Source of the DNA: Rhodococcus triatomae BKS 15-14 | Lineage (GTDB): Bacteria > Actinomycetota > Actinomycetes > Mycobacteriales > Mycobacteriaceae | Assembly (NCBI GenBank): GCA_000341795.1 | Contig: AODO01000006.1 | Coordinates: forward strand, 309,479-373,478 | DNA: 64,000 nucleotides | Direction: 5' to 3' | Shown: positions 17,176 to 26,679 of the stretch, piece after piece | Layout: each line of letters starts with the position of its first letter | How positions within the stretch are numbered: the first letter of the stretch is position 1 | Position numbers and translations under genes: made by a program | Notes under the pieces: model-generated | Seen by the model: only the letters and a program-made list of their open reading frames with translations | What the model was told of the DNA's origin: nothing | The model's database searches: none

Positions 17176-18603
17176 TCACTCCGTTTCCGGTACGACCTCT
17201 CCACTCGGCAGTTCGGTGCCGACTCGTCGCGCCTCGCCGGTGGTCGCGGGGTCGGGGCGGTCCGCTTCGTCGGCCGACGCCATCTTCAGACCGTTGAGGT
17301 CGGTGCGGAAGTGGATGACGTTGTAGCGATCCCAGGTGGTTCCGACGAAGTCGAGGTATCGGCCGTCGCTCCACGGGTGCATGAATCCGCCGTACAGCGA
17401 GGGCACCAGAATTCCGGAGAGGATCGTCTGCTTGCCGGACCACGGGCCCTCGAGGTTGTCGGCCTGCCGGATGACGATGGAGTTCGTGTGATCGGTGTAC
17501 ATCGCGACGTACTTGTTCAGGTACGAGTTCCACTGCACGGACAGCTCGCTCACCGGGGAGTCGATCACGGTGGCCGCCGCCGACAGGTCGGGAACCCACG
17601 CCGCGCCGTTCCAGTAGGTGTACGCGGACAGGTTCGCGATCTGCGCCTCGGGGACGCGCGCCAGCAGTGCGCTGCCACTGCGTCCGGACGGGGTGCCGAA
17701 CTCGTAGACGTAGCCGTCCTTCTTCACGAACGCACTCTGCTGGAACTTCGCGTTGTTGGAGTCGAACTGCGGGACACCGGGGATGTCGACGTCGAGCCCC
17801 GGGACGTTCGCCCGGGCGGTGAGCGGATCGAGGGCCCAGGTCTCGCCGTTGTCGGTCGAGGAGGCGAGCGCCGAGTAGATCGTCGTCCACTCGCCGGGGG
17901 TGTCCCAGGACTGCACGCCCATCACCCGCATGTACTGGACGCCGCCGACCGCAATGCCTGCGGTGGGGATCACCGTGTACTCGTTGGGGAGACCCCAGCC
18001 GGGGACGACCTCCTTCGAGAAGTTCGCCGGTCCGGGCGGGTCCGGTAGCAGCGGCGACGAGTCGATCCGTATGCCGTTCGTCAGATCGGTGTCGGAGCTG
18101 CGGAACAGGACGTTGGACCGCCAGTCGTCACCCACGGCATCACAGTCGCCGACGGTGTCGCCGAAGGCCACCATCGTCTGGGGGACGCCGCCTGCGCCCT
18201 CGTTGTCCCACATGATGCCGAGGTCGGTACCGGAGACGTTGAACCGGTCGATGGTGTCGTTCGGGCTGCCGGGTCCGGTGACCATCTCGATCGCCTTGGT
18301 GCGACCGGTCAGGACCGGCAGCCTGCCGTCGGGGGCGCCGGTGATCCACGGGGGCAGTACCCGGCCGAGCGACCCGGTGCTGCTTCCCGTCGACTGCCCG
18401 CACGGTCCGCCGGGTGCGCCACCCGATCCCGAGGAACCCGACGAGCCGGAGGAACCGGACGAGCCCGAGGAACCGACCGACTGTCCGACGGCGGGGGTTG
18501 CGACGCTCGCGGCGAGAACGGCGGCGAGTCCCGCCGCGGCGACGGCGCCGCCGACGCGGCGGGCGGCCGAGATTCGGGACTGGGTGGACTGTCGAATTCG
18601 CAC
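17176..18603 (-). CDS. Secreted DUF4185 domain protein
   Basis: 475 aa from GTG 18603, ten bases after AAGGAGG. A signal peptide (AGLAAVLAASVATPAVG) is followed by a Ser-Gly linker (about residues 40-62, five SSG repeats). Then comes a DUF4185 beta-propeller-like domain with TDLGIMWDN, VAFGDTVGD, VPGWGLPNEYT and the end block SLYGGFMHPWSDG. DUF4185 proteins are secreted, and some act on cell-wall glycans such as arabinan; the substrate here is not shown. The linker suggests attachment through a flexible stalk. Confidence 0.88.
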   Translation of the reverse strand: MRIRQSTQSRISAARRVGGAVAAAGLAAVLAASVATPAVGQSVGSSGSSGSSGSSGSSGSGGAPGGPCGQSTGSSTGSLGRVLPPWITGAPDGRLPVLTGRTKAIEMVTGPGSPNDTIDRFNVSGTDLGIMWDNEGAGGVPQTMVAFGDTVGDCDAVGDDWRSNVLFRSSDTDLTNGIRIDSSPLLPDPPGPANFSKEVVPGWGLPNEYTVIPTAGIAVGGVQYMRVMGVQSWDTPGEWTTIYSALASSTDNGETWALDPLTARANVPGLDVDIPGVPQFDSNNAKFQQSAFVKKDGYVYEFGTPSGRSGSALLARVPEAQIANLSAYTYWNGAAWVPDLSAAATVIDSPVSELSVQWNSYLNKYVAMYTDHTNSIVIRQADNLEGPWSGKQTILSGILVPSLYGGFMHPWSDGRYLDFVGTTWDRYNVIHFRTDLNGLKMASADEADRPDPATTGEARRVGTELPSGEVVPETE

Positions 18604-18784
18604 GGGCGCGGGCCCTCCTTGTCGGCATGACGGTGGCCTCGGCGCCACACCGGACCAGACAATCACGGGAACGGTGTGACTGGTGAGTCGGACGGGGAAA
18701 TCGTTACCTCGGTGAACGGTGCGCCCCGTGAGAATTCTCGCCGCACGCCGAACCGCACGCCATCCGGCGATCGACCGACAGGCC

Positions 18785-20071
18785 TCAGTCCTCGGGCGTC
18801 AGGAACGCCGCGAGCGCCTCCGCGTACGAAGTGACGTCGGATGCTCCCATCAGCTCGCGCGCCGAGTGCATCGCCAGCTGGGGCGCACCGACGTCGACGG
18901 TCGACAGCCCGGTGCGGGATGCGGTGATCGGTCCGATCGTCGAGCCGCACGGCAGGTCGGCGCGGTGCACGTAACGCTGCATCGGCACACCGGCCCGGTC
19001 GCAGGCGAGTGCGAACGCCCCGGTGCCCGCGGCGTCGGTGGCGTAGCGCAGGTTCTGATTCACCTTGAGGACCGGTCCTCCGTTCACGGTGATCCGGTGC
19101 GCGGGCTCGTGGCGGTCCGGGTAGTTCGGGTGGGTGGCGTGTGCCATGTCGCCGGAGGCGCACACCGACCCGGCCATCGCGCGCAGGAAGTCCTCCCGCC
19201 CGCCGCCACGGCCGAGCACGATCCGCTCCAGTACCGAGTTCAGCAGGTCCGAGAACGCGCCGCGGTCGGACATCGAGCCGACCTCCTCGTGGTCGAACAG
19301 GGCGAGGACCGGGATCGCCTCACCCGGGTCCTCGACCGCGGCGAGCAGCGCACGCGTACCGGCGTAGCAGGTGCCCTGGTTGTCGAGGCGCGGCGCGGAC
19401 ACCAGCTCGCCGTTCAGTCCGACCACGGCGCTCGGCGCGAGGTCGTGGGTCATCAGCTCCCAGCCGAGTACCGCGTCCGCGTCGACACCGGCCTCCCCGG
19501 CCAGGAACGCGAGGAAACTGCGCGGCGACGTCCCGACACCCCAGATCGCGTTGACGTGCCGCTGCGGGTCGAGGCTGACACCCTTGCGGTCCTCCGACAG
19601 GTGGATGGCCAACTGCGGCACCCGCAGGATCGGCCTGTCCACGCGGACCAGGTGCTCCCGCACCCGGTTTCCGTCGCGCAGGCTCAGCCGACCCGAGACA
19701 CCGAGGTCCCGGTCCAGCCAGGAGTTCAGCCAGGCACCGCCGTACGGTTCCAGACCGACCATCTGCCAGCCGGCGGACTCCAGGTCGGGATGCTGCTTGA
19801 CGCGCAGGTTCGGGCTGTCGGTGTGGCCTCCGACGATCCGGAAGGGCGCGGCCTCACGGCCGAACCCCTCGGTGCTCCATGCGACGAGCGATCCGCCGCG
19901 CACCAGGAAGTACCGGCCCGCCGCGGCCGGCCAGCCGTCGGTCTCGTGCAGCTCCACGAATCCCTCGGCGACGAGCTCACCCGCGACGGTCGCGCACACG
20001 TGGAACGGCGACGGTGACGCGTCGACGAACGAGCAGAGTCCGGAAGCGGTGGCGTCGGTCAGTGAGGGCAT
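18785..20071 (-). CDS. M18 family aminopeptidase
   Basis: 428 aa, the usual bacterial length, from ATG 20071 with AGGA upstream. The di-zinc ligands are visible: [12 protein letters not shown] (His), [11 protein letters not shown] (Asp), FDHEEVGS (Glu pair) and [12 protein letters not shown] near the C-terminus (His). M18 enzymes remove N-terminal acidic or aliphatic residues and usually form dodecamers in the cytoplasm. It converges with nothing; a tyrosine phosphatase gene on the same strand precedes it by 51 bp. Confidence 0.95.
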   Translation of the reverse strand: MPSLTDATASGLCSFVDASPSPFHVCATVAGELVAEGFVELHETDGWPAAAGRYFLVRGGSLVAWSTEGFGREAAPFRIVGGHTDSPNLRVKQHPDLESAGWQMVGLEPYGGAWLNSWLDRDLGVSGRLSLRDGNRVREHLVRVDRPILRVPQLAIHLSEDRKGVSLDPQRHVNAIWGVGTSPRSFLAFLAGEAGVDADAVLGWELMTHDLAPSAVVGLNGELVSAPRLDNQGTCYAGTRALLAAVEDPGEAIPVLALFDHEEVGSMSDRGAFSDLLNSVLERIVLGRGGGREDFLRAMAGSVCASGDMAHATHPNYPDRHEPAHRITVNGGPVLKVNQNLRYATDAAGTGAFALACDRAGVPMQRYVHRADLPCGSTIGPITASRTGLSTVDVGAPQLAMHSARELMGASDVTSYAEALAAFLTPED

Positions 20072-20122
20072 GGTGGCGATCCTAGAGCTCGGTGACCGCC
20101 GCACCCCGTGGCGAAGTGTTCG

Positions 20123-20935
20123 TCACGACGACGGCGCCGGTTCGACGAACGCATCGGTCAACGCCCGAACCGTGTCGTCACCGATCCCGAGCCCGTCACG
20201 GAAGTAGCCCTCGACGTCCCCGTACCGGCGTGTCATCTCGTCGAGCCCGACCTCCAGGTACTCGCGACGAACACCGAGCACCTCCGTCAGCTGCGCGGGG
20301 TCTCCGCCCGCGGCCGAGAACTTCTCCAACAGGGGTGTGAGCGCGGGCAGCAGTTCGTCGTTGGTGAGGAGATAGTCGTGCATGACGTCGGCGGACCCGA
20401 CCCCCAGGAGCGTCAGCAGCGCCGCGGCCGCCCATCCCGTGCGGTCCTTCCCGGTGGTGCAGTGCACGAGTGCCGGACGGAACCGGGTGTCGGCGAGATC
20501 CGTGAAGAAACGACGGTAGGCCGAGCGCGCACCAGGCGACCCGACGATGTCGCGGTAGCTGTTCGCCAGAGCCGTCCGGGCTCGGCCGTCGGCGAGCAGC
20601 GGAGCAAGCGTCATCGGATCCGTCACCACGGCCTGCAGCGCGTGCGCACCGAATTCGTCGATCGCGTCCGCGAGTACGTCGGCGACGACGTGGGTGACGC
20701 CGGGCGGCAGACGATCCGGCTGCGCCGTTCGCTCTGCCTCGGTGCGCAGATCGAACACCGTGGTCACCCCGAGCGCCTCGAATGCCGCCGTTCCGGAATC
20801 GTCGAGGTGCGTCACCTCCACCGACCGGTAGAGCAGCCCGCGTCGAACCAGCCCACCGGATTCGGTGGGCCAGCCGCCGACGTCACGGAGGTTGGGTAGT
20901 CCCGCGATGACGATGGGGTCCCTGGCAGAAGACAT
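20123..20935 (-). CDS. Tyrosine/serine protein phosphatase (PtpB-like)
   Basis: 270 aa from ATG 20935. The active-site loop is HCTTGKDRTGWAA (CX5R, with the Lys-Asp typical of the lipid-active or dual-specificity group). NLRDVGGWPTESGG and VFDLRTEAER match the N-terminal part of Mycobacterium PtpB-type phosphatases. No signal peptide is present. It may dephosphorylate proteins or phosphoinositides. It forms a likely run with the M18 gene downstream and the VOC gene upstream. Confidence 0.92.
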   Translation of the reverse strand: MSSARDPIVIAGLPNLRDVGGWPTESGGLVRRGLLYRSVEVTHLDDSGTAAFEALGVTTVFDLRTEAERTAQPDRLPPGVTHVVADVLADAIDEFGAHALQAVVTDPMTLAPLLADGRARTALANSYRDIVGSPGARSAYRRFFTDLADTRFRPALVHCTTGKDRTGWAAAALLTLLGVGSADVMHDYLLTNDELLPALTPLLEKFSAAGGDPAQLTEVLGVRREYLEVGLDEMTRRYGDVEGYFRDGLGIGDDTVRALTDAFVEPAPSS

Positions 20936-20980
20936 CGAGGGTTCCGTTCTGCGTGGGAAGGTCGGGCGGGCCGGCCGGCG

Positions 20981-21334
20981 TCAGTGCGGCTGCGCCGCGA
21001 CGCAGAACCGGTTGCCGTCCGGGTCGGTGAGCGTGACCCACCTGAACCCGTCCATGTCGTGCCGCTCGTACTCGGCCGCACCCGCTGCGACGAGCCGCTC
21101 GACCTCGGCGTCGAGATCGGGCGCCGACATGTCGAGGTGGATGCGGTTCTTGCCCGGCGTCGGATCCTCCACCTTCTGGAACGCCAGCTTGAACGGGGTG
21201 TCGGGAATCCCGACCAGGTAGAACCAGCCGTCGTTGTCCGCCTCGATCCGGCCGCCGGTCTGCTCCGCCCACCACGTCGCGAGCGGACCCGGTTCTGCGC
21301 TGTCGAACGTGATCATGCCCACGGTGATCGTCAT
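20981..21334 (-). CDS. VOC superfamily (glyoxalase-like) protein
   Basis: 117 aa from ATG 21334. Two beta-alpha-beta-beta-beta modules: TITVGMITFDSAEPGPLA and HLDMSAPDLDAEVERLVA, ending in WVTLTDPDGNRFCV, the common C-terminal VOC block. Not all metal ligands of true glyoxalase I are evident, so it is likely a binding or resistance-type VOC protein. It lies 45 bp upstream of the phosphatase on the same strand and is divergent from the DyP gene. Confidence 0.88.
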   Translation of the reverse strand: MTITVGMITFDSAEPGPLATWWAEQTGGRIEADNDGWFYLVGIPDTPFKLAFQKVEDPTPGKNRIHLDMSAPDLDAEVERLVAAGAAEYERHDMDGFRWVTLTDPDGNRFCVAAQPH

Positions 21335-21414
21335 GGCCTCGACAGTATCCGCGGGCACCGACAATGTCCGGGTTAGCGTTGCCATGACACCGATCCCCCG
21401 TTCCCGGAGCCCGC

Positions 21415-22347
21415 ATGCCCCCTCACCCTCACCCTCACCCGCAACCGGTGCTCGGTGAGCAGTCGCCGGTGGCGATCTTCCTCGTCGCGACCGTCGACGA
21501 CGAGACCGCCGTGGCCGCGCTCCTGACGCGGGTGACGGGCCTCGCACGAGCGGTCGGCCTGCACTTTCCCGGATCGGGACTCGAACTCGTCGTCGGTATC
21601 GGCTCCGACGCGTGGGAGCGGCTCTTCACCGGTCCGAGGCCGGCCCTGCTGCGCCCGTTCCGCGCGATCCGGGGCGCCCGGCACACCGCACCGGCGACAC
21701 CGGGTGATCTGCTCTTCCACATCCGGGCGACGGGCCAGGACGCCTGCTTCGAACTCGCCCACCGGATCGCGCGCGCGTTGCGTGGTGCCGCGACGATCGT
21801 CGACGAGGTGCACGGTTTCCGGTATCGCGAGAGCCGCGACCTGATCGGCTTCGTGGACGGTACGGGGAATCCCACCGGGCGGGCCGCCTGGGACGCCGTC
21901 ATCGTCGGCGACGAGGACGCCGCGTTCGCCGGCGGCTCGTACGTGCACGTGCAGCGGTACCGGCACGACCTCGACGCATGGGAGGCGCTGTCCGAGCCGG
22001 AACAGGAGCGGGTGATCGGGCGCACGAAACGCGACGACCGTGAGCTGGATCCGGCCGCGCAGCCGTCGAATTCGCATGTAGCGCTCACCTCGACAACCGA
22101 CGCAGACGGCCGCGATCTCGAGCTGGTGCGCGCGAACATGGCGTACGGGAGGGCCGGCGGCGAGGTGGGCACCTATTTCGCCGGGTACAGCCGCGACCCT
22201 GCGGTCACCGAGCGGATGCTGACGAACATGGTCGTCGGCGATCCGCCCGGGAATCACGATCGGCTGCTGGACTTCTCGACTGCGGTGACCGGCACGGCCT
22301 TCTTCGCGCCGAGCGCGACCTTCCTCGAGAACCCGACCGGCCTATGA
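21415..22347 (+). CDS. DyP-type haem peroxidase
   Basis: 310 aa from ATG 21415, seven bases after GGAG. The DyP signature RDLIGFVDGTGNP carries the catalytic Asp (GXXDG), and NSHVAL supplies the proximal haem His. The N-terminus (PPHPHPHPQP) is an unusual His-Pro stretch without a Tat signal, so the protein is probably cytoplasmic or loaded into an encapsulin; no encapsulin gene was seen here. Its stop overlaps the convergent ABC permease stop by six bases. Confidence 0.93.
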   Translation: MPPHPHPHPQPVLGEQSPVAIFLVATVDDETAVAALLTRVTGLARAVGLHFPGSGLELVVGIGSDAWERLFTGPRPALLRPFRAIRGARHTAPATPGDLLFHIRATGQDACFELAHRIARALRGAATIVDEVHGFRYRESRDLIGFVDGTGNPTGRAAWDAVIVGDEDAAFAGGSYVHVQRYRHDLDAWEALSEPEQERVIGRTKRDDRELDPAAQPSNSHVALTSTTDADGRDLELVRANMAYGRAGGEVGTYFAGYSRDPAVTERMLTNMVVGDPPGNHDRLLDFSTAVTGTAFFAPSATFLENPTGL

Positions 22348-24006
22348 CGTGGTGATGTCGCGGCGCCGGAACAGCCCGACACCGATCGCTCCCGCGACGA
22401 CGGCGATCAGCGTCAGCACGATCAGGGGTGCCGCCGCGACGTCCTCGGCGGGCACGGCCGGGACGTGCGCGAAGGGCGACAGATCGCGAACCGTGTCGGG
22501 GATCCCGAGCAGCGGACCGAGGAGACCGAACACCAGACAGACCGCGAGAACCCCCCAGGACGATCCGACGCACCAGCCGGGAAGGCCACCGAACAGCAGG
22601 GCGACCACCCCGACGACGACGAGGATCGCGGGAACGAACGCGAGCGCCGCGCCGGTCAGGCTGGGGACCTGACCGGGAACGTCGCCGATCACGATGCCGT
22701 AGGCAAGGCCGGCGGCCACGCCCGTCAGCAACTGCAGCACCACGACACCCGCCGTCACGATGCCGACGTGCGCGAGCATCCACCGAGGCCGCGAGATCGC
22801 TGTCGACAGAACGGGTTCGAGCCGTCCGGCCACCTCCTCGGAACGCATGCGGAGCAGTGCCTGTACGGCGTACCCGGCCACCGCGATCGCCATCATCCCG
22901 AAGATGGCGGAGAAGTAGGCGTTCACCAGGTCCTCGACTCCGCCGCCCAGCTGCTGGAACAGGTCGGTGACCTGATCGCTGTCGCCGAGGAAGTCGTCGA
23001 CCTGGTCGCCGACCGCGCCGTACACCAGCGCGAGGAGCACCAGTCCGAATGCCCACCAGAACAGGGTCATCCGCTGGATCCGCCACGCCGACCCGAGTGC
23101 CGTGGGCAGCAACCGCGAGGCGCGCGGCGGGCCGGCCCGGGTCGGTACGAGCCCGGAGCCGAGGTCCCGGTGCTCGGTGAGCACGTACGCGATCCACACC
23201 ACGGCGACGGCGAACGCGGTCGGCAGCAGCAGTACCCACCAGGCGTTGTCGTCGTACGCCCGCACCAGTTCGGCCCAGCCGATCGGCGACAACCACGACG
23301 GCCACGACGGCACCACCCGCGTTCCGCCCTCGGTGACGGTCCCCGTCATGTCGCCGACGGCGCGAAGCAGGAAGGCCACACCCAGTGCGGCACCGGCCAA
23401 TCCGTTCGCGGTGCGGGCGCTGTCGGTGACCTGCACGGCGACAGCCGCGATCGCCGCGAACGCGATCCCCGCCGCGGCCACCCCGGCGGCCAACGCGAGC
23501 GACCCGTCGAGCGGCAGGTCCGAGGCGAGCAGGACGAGCAGGTCGAGCACACCGAACGCGACGTTGGCACCGACGGCAACCACGAGAGCCGCGGTCAACA
23601 GAGCCTTCCGGCCCACGACGGCGGCCCCGATCAACTCGGCCCGCCCGGTCTCCTCGTTCTGCCGTGTGTGCCGCACCACCATCAGCGTGGTCATCAGTCC
23701 CGTCGCGAGCGCCAGCGGCATCACGATCTGCGAGGCCAGGATCGCGCCGATGCTGTAGCCGGAGACGATGCCGTTGGTCGCCAGCGCGACCGGCGAAGCG
23801 GCCGTCACCGCCGCGAACGACTGCCGCTCCGCGTCGGTGGGATACAAACCGATGACGCTCGCGGCCGAGAACCACTGCAGCGCGGTGAGGGCGAGCAGCC
23901 AGATCGGCAGCTGGATCCGGTCGCGACGCAACGCGAGCCGCACCAGCCGGGCGGTGCCCGCGAACTGTTCACTCGTCTTCGACACGGGCGCCGTGCCCAC
24001 CGTCAT
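22342..24006 (-). CDS. ABC exporter permease
   Basis: 554 aa from ATG 24006, close behind GGGGAGG. Two tandem halves each have about six membrane segments, with long extracytoplasmic and cytoplasmic loops ([35 protein letters not shown]). It is an ABC-2-type two-repeat permease of the kind that pairs with a single ATPase in actinobacterial antibiotic or lipid exporters. ATG overlaps the stop of the upstream ATPase (ATGA), so the two are co-translated. Confidence 0.9.
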   Translation of the reverse strand: MTVGTAPVSKTSEQFAGTARLVRLALRRDRIQLPIWLLALTALQWFSAASVIGLYPTDAERQSFAAVTAASPVALATNGIVSGYSIGAILASQIVMPLALATGLMTTLMVVRHTRQNEETGRAELIGAAVVGRKALLTAALVVAVGANVAFGVLDLLVLLASDLPLDGSLALAAGVAAAGIAFAAIAAVAVQVTDSARTANGLAGAALGVAFLLRAVGDMTGTVTEGGTRVVPSWPSWLSPIGWAELVRAYDDNAWWVLLLPTAFAVAVVWIAYVLTEHRDLGSGLVPTRAGPPRASRLLPTALGSAWRIQRMTLFWWAFGLVLLALVYGAVGDQVDDFLGDSDQVTDLFQQLGGGVEDLVNAYFSAIFGMMAIAVAGYAVQALLRMRSEEVAGRLEPVLSTAISRPRWMLAHVGIVTAGVVVLQLLTGVAAGLAYGIVIGDVPGQVPSLTGAALAFVPAILVVVGVVALLFGGLPGWCVGSSWGVLAVCLVFGLLGPLLGIPDTVRDLSPFAHVPAVPAEDVAAAPLIVLTLIAVVAGAIGVGLFRRRDITTS

Positions 24007-24938
24007 CGGACTCGCCTCCCCTTCCGGGCGGGCTCGGGTTCGGCGGTGTCGTGTGCGAGTTCGTCGCCGTAGTGCCGCAGGAACAGTTCCTCCAGTGTCG
24101 GCGGCGCCGAGGTCAGTGACGTGACACCGAACGGCAGAAGACGGTGCAGCACATCGTCGATGGCGCTGCCGTCCACCTCGCAGCGGGTGCGCAGCCCGTC
24201 CACCTGCACGTCGTGGACGCCGGGGGCACCCTCCAGCCCCATCACGGGCCGCTCCGTCACGGCGGTGATCGACGTCCGCGTGAGGTGCCGCATCTCCGTG
24301 AGGGTGCCGGTCTCCACGGTACGGCCTTCCCGGATGATGCTCACCCGGTCGCACAGTGCCTCGACCTCCGCGAGGATGTGGCTGGACAGCAGCACCGTCT
24401 TCCCTGCGTCGGCGATCGCCCGGACGTGGTCCCGGAACACCGATTCCATGAGCGGGTCGAGGCCCGAGGTCGGCTCGTCGAAGATGTACAGGTCGACGTC
24501 CGATGCCAGCGCCGCGACGAGCGCGACCTTCTGCCGGTTGCCCTTGGAGTAGGTGCGCGCCTTCTTGGCCGGGTCGAGTGCGAATCGTTCGAGAAGTTCC
24601 GCACGACGCGTCTCGTCGAGTCCGCCGCGCAGTCCGGCGAGCAGGTCGATCGCCTCTCCGCCGGTGAGGTTCGGCCACAGGTTCACGTCGCCGGGAACGT
24701 AGGCGAGGCGGCGGTGCAGCGACACCGAGTCACCCCACGGATCACCCCCGAGGAGGCTCACCCGGCCCGCGTCCGCACGCAGCAAGCCGAGCAGGATCCT
24801 GATGGTCGTCGACTTGCCCGACCCGTTCGGACCGAGGAACCCGTGCACCTCCCCTTCCGTCACCTCGAGGTCGAGGCCGTCGAGTGCGCGCGTGGGCCCG
24901 AAGGTCTTGACGAGACTCTCGATCGAGATCGCAGCCAT
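24003..24938 (-). CDS. ABC exporter ATP-binding protein
   Basis: 311 aa from ATG 24938. Walker A is GPNGSGKST, the signature is YSKGNRQ (a common variant in drug exporters), Walker B is [13 protein letters not shown], and the switch His is in [13 protein letters not shown]. The C-terminal 80 residues form the extra domain typical of DrrA-like exporters. It pairs with the permease downstream. The substrate is unknown and no local regulator is apparent. Confidence 0.94.
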   Translation of the reverse strand: MAAISIESLVKTFGPTRALDGLDLEVTEGEVHGFLGPNGSGKSTTIRILLGLLRADAGRVSLLGGDPWGDSVSLHRRLAYVPGDVNLWPNLTGGEAIDLLAGLRGGLDETRRAELLERFALDPAKKARTYSKGNRQKVALVAALASDVDLYIFDEPTSGLDPLMESVFRDHVRAIADAGKTVLLSSHILAEVEALCDRVSIIREGRTVETGTLTEMRHLTRTSITAVTERPVMGLEGAPGVHDVQVDGLRTRCEVDGSAIDDVLHRLLPFGVTSLTSAPPTLEELFLRHYGDELAHDTAEPEPARKGRRVR

Positions 24939-25006
24939 GCCAGCGACGGTACGCCCGCACCGCGCGGCACACAGGTTTTCGGTCCCGCGCTCCCGTTCCG
25001 GACGAG

Positions 25007-25052
25007 GAAGTCCCGTGTGCTGCACGGAAAGGGCGTGTGCACACGGGACTTC
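25007..25052. terminator. 14-bp perfect stem-loop after the dehydrogenase/CMD operon
   Basis: GAAGTCCCGTGTGC (25007-25020) pairs exactly with 25039-25052 across an 18-base loop. It begins 13 bp past the stop of the carboxymuconolactone-decarboxylase-like gene and lies upstream of the ABC exporter, separating two co-directional transcripts. Confidence 0.7.
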
Positions 25053-25064
25053 GGGAAGAGCGGA

Positions 25065-25544
25065 TCAGTGACCCGGCAGCACGCAGGCCGTGTCGAGTCC
25101 GAGTACCCGGTTCAGCCGCCCGAACGCGAGCCACGACCCGATGCTCATCGACAGTTCCACGATCTCGGCATCCGTGTAGTTGGCCTTCATCCGGTCCCAG
25201 AACTCGTCGTCGAGGTTGTGGTGATCGGTCGCGTAGCGCTCGGCGTACTCGGCGGCGAGACGGGTGCGGTCGTCGAAGAGGTCGGTGGTGCGCCAGTTCT
25301 CGACGGCCACGTCGAAGCCCTCCTCGACCTTCACGCCGTCGCGATCGGTGCGCCAGTCCTGGCAGAAGATGCAGCCGTTGACCTGTGCGATCCGCAGCCG
25401 TGCCGCCTCGAACGCGGGCAGGTCGATCTTCGAGTGCTCGTAGACGGACAGGGAGAACTGGGAGGCGGGCAGCCCGATGCCGGGCACCATCTCTCCCCAG
25501 ACGTAGCCGATCGGGTCCTTGCCCTCGGGGAGGTCGATGATCAT
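25065..25544 (-). CDS. Carboxymuconolactone decarboxylase-like (AhpD-fold) protein
   Basis: 159 aa from ATG 25544, which overlaps the preceding stop (ATGA). The AhpD-fold core has RIAQVNGCIFCQDWR with a CxxC pair, followed by ERYATDHH and EIVELSMSIGSWLAFGR. Proteins with this CxxC often show peroxidase or thiol reductase activity rather than true decarboxylation. Third gene of a coupled operon after two DapB-like dehydrogenases, which suggests a shared degradative or detoxifying path. Confidence 0.9.
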   Translation of the reverse strand: MIIDLPEGKDPIGYVWGEMVPGIGLPASQFSLSVYEHSKIDLPAFEAARLRIAQVNGCIFCQDWRTDRDGVKVEEGFDVAVENWRTTDLFDDRTRLAAEYAERYATDHHNLDDEFWDRMKANYTDAEIVELSMSIGSWLAFGRLNRVLGLDTACVLPGH

Positions 25545-26638
25545 GCCGGGGTCCTCTCGGGAGTGGTGGCGGTGAGCTTCCCGATCGCGGGACGGATCGG
25601 GACGTCGAGTGCGTCGTACATTCCGGGTGCGTTCTCCACCAGCCAGTCGATGGCGCCGACGAGACGCCCGACGGCGGTCGCGTTGCCGCCGGCGGACCTG
25701 TTGCCGCCCTCGTCCGTGGCCTCGATGGACACCTCGATTCGGGGCCGTCCCTCGATTATCACGCGGTGCGCTCCCTCGCCGCCGTCCGCGGGGACCGGCC
25801 AGTCGGGAGCGCAGGACGGGTGGATACGGGTGACGTGCTCGACGACGATGCGCGGCTCGCCGTCGACGATGCCCTGCACCTCGAACCGCAACGCGCCCTG
25901 CGTGCCCTCCTCGAAGTCCCCCATGGACGCGGTGGTGACGGTGGTGTCGAGCGGCCTGCGCTCGAGGGTTTCGCGGACCTCGTCGAGTTCGATTCCGAGG
26001 GCCCGGGCCATCAGTCGGACCTGACCACCCCACACCATCGACGGGATCGTCGGCGCGACCATCGGCGGCAGGTAGTCCATCGGCTGCCCCATCCCGACGA
26101 GCCAGCGGACGGAGTCGGGCTGGTCGTAGGTGGAGTAGTCGAAGATCTCCTGGCAGCGGATCACGTCGATGGTGGTGGCGAGCCCGCTGAGCAGCAGCGG
26201 CAGGACGTCGTTGCCCCAGCCGGGGTCGATGCCGGACGCGAACAGCGATCCGCCGCCCTCGTCGATCGCGTCCTGGATCGCCTGTCGCATCTCGGCGGGC
26301 GCGCTGCGATGGTCGTAGAGCGGGTACAGGGACGTGGTGACGACAACGGCGCCTGCGCGGAGCGCGGTGACGATGTCGGCGAGGGCGTCGTCGGGGCGGA
26401 TGTCGCCGGATGCCGCGTACACCACGGCCGCGGGCCGGGTTGCGAGGACTGCGTCGATGTCGGCGGTGGCGGCGACCCCGAGGTCACGGCCCACGTCACC
26501 GAGGTCACCTGCGTCGCGGCCGACCTTGTCCGGGTTGTGCACGATCACGGCGGACAACTGGAGCGCGGGGTGTGCGTCCACCGCCCTGATCGCTGCTCGC
26601 CCGACGTTTCCAGTGCCCCAGACGACCGTTGTGATCAT
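25541..26638 (-). CDS. NAD(P)H-dependent dehydrogenase, DapB-like (copy 2)
   Basis: 365 aa from ATG 26638. An N-terminal Rossmann fold (VVWGTGNVGRAAIRAV) is followed by AGAVVVTTSLYPLY and a C-terminal domain with GIDPGWGNDVLPLLL. It resembles the dihydrodipicolinate-reductase-like or 2,4-diaminopentanoate-dehydrogenase-like proteins common in mycobacteria and rhodococci; the substrate is unknown. A paralogue of similar length lies 41 bp upstream. Stop and start overlap with the CMD-like gene. Confidence 0.85.
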   Translation of the reverse strand: MITTVVWGTGNVGRAAIRAVDAHPALQLSAVIVHNPDKVGRDAGDLGDVGRDLGVAATADIDAVLATRPAAVVYAASGDIRPDDALADIVTALRAGAVVVTTSLYPLYDHRSAPAEMRQAIQDAIDEGGGSLFASGIDPGWGNDVLPLLLSGLATTIDVIRCQEIFDYSTYDQPDSVRWLVGMGQPMDYLPPMVAPTIPSMVWGGQVRLMARALGIELDEVRETLERRPLDTTVTTASMGDFEEGTQGALRFEVQGIVDGEPRIVVEHVTRIHPSCAPDWPVPADGGEGAHRVIIEGRPRIEVSIEATDEGGNRSAGGNATAVGRLVGAIDWLVENAPGMYDALDVPIRPAIGKLTATTPERTPA

Positions 26639-26679
26639 GATCGGGACGCTACCGAACTGAAACACGTTCCCGTGGCGGA

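Noticed and set aside
18418..18490. Short regular repeats resembling a CRISPR or satellite
   Set aside because: They encode the Ser-Gly linker in frame; no spacer structure.
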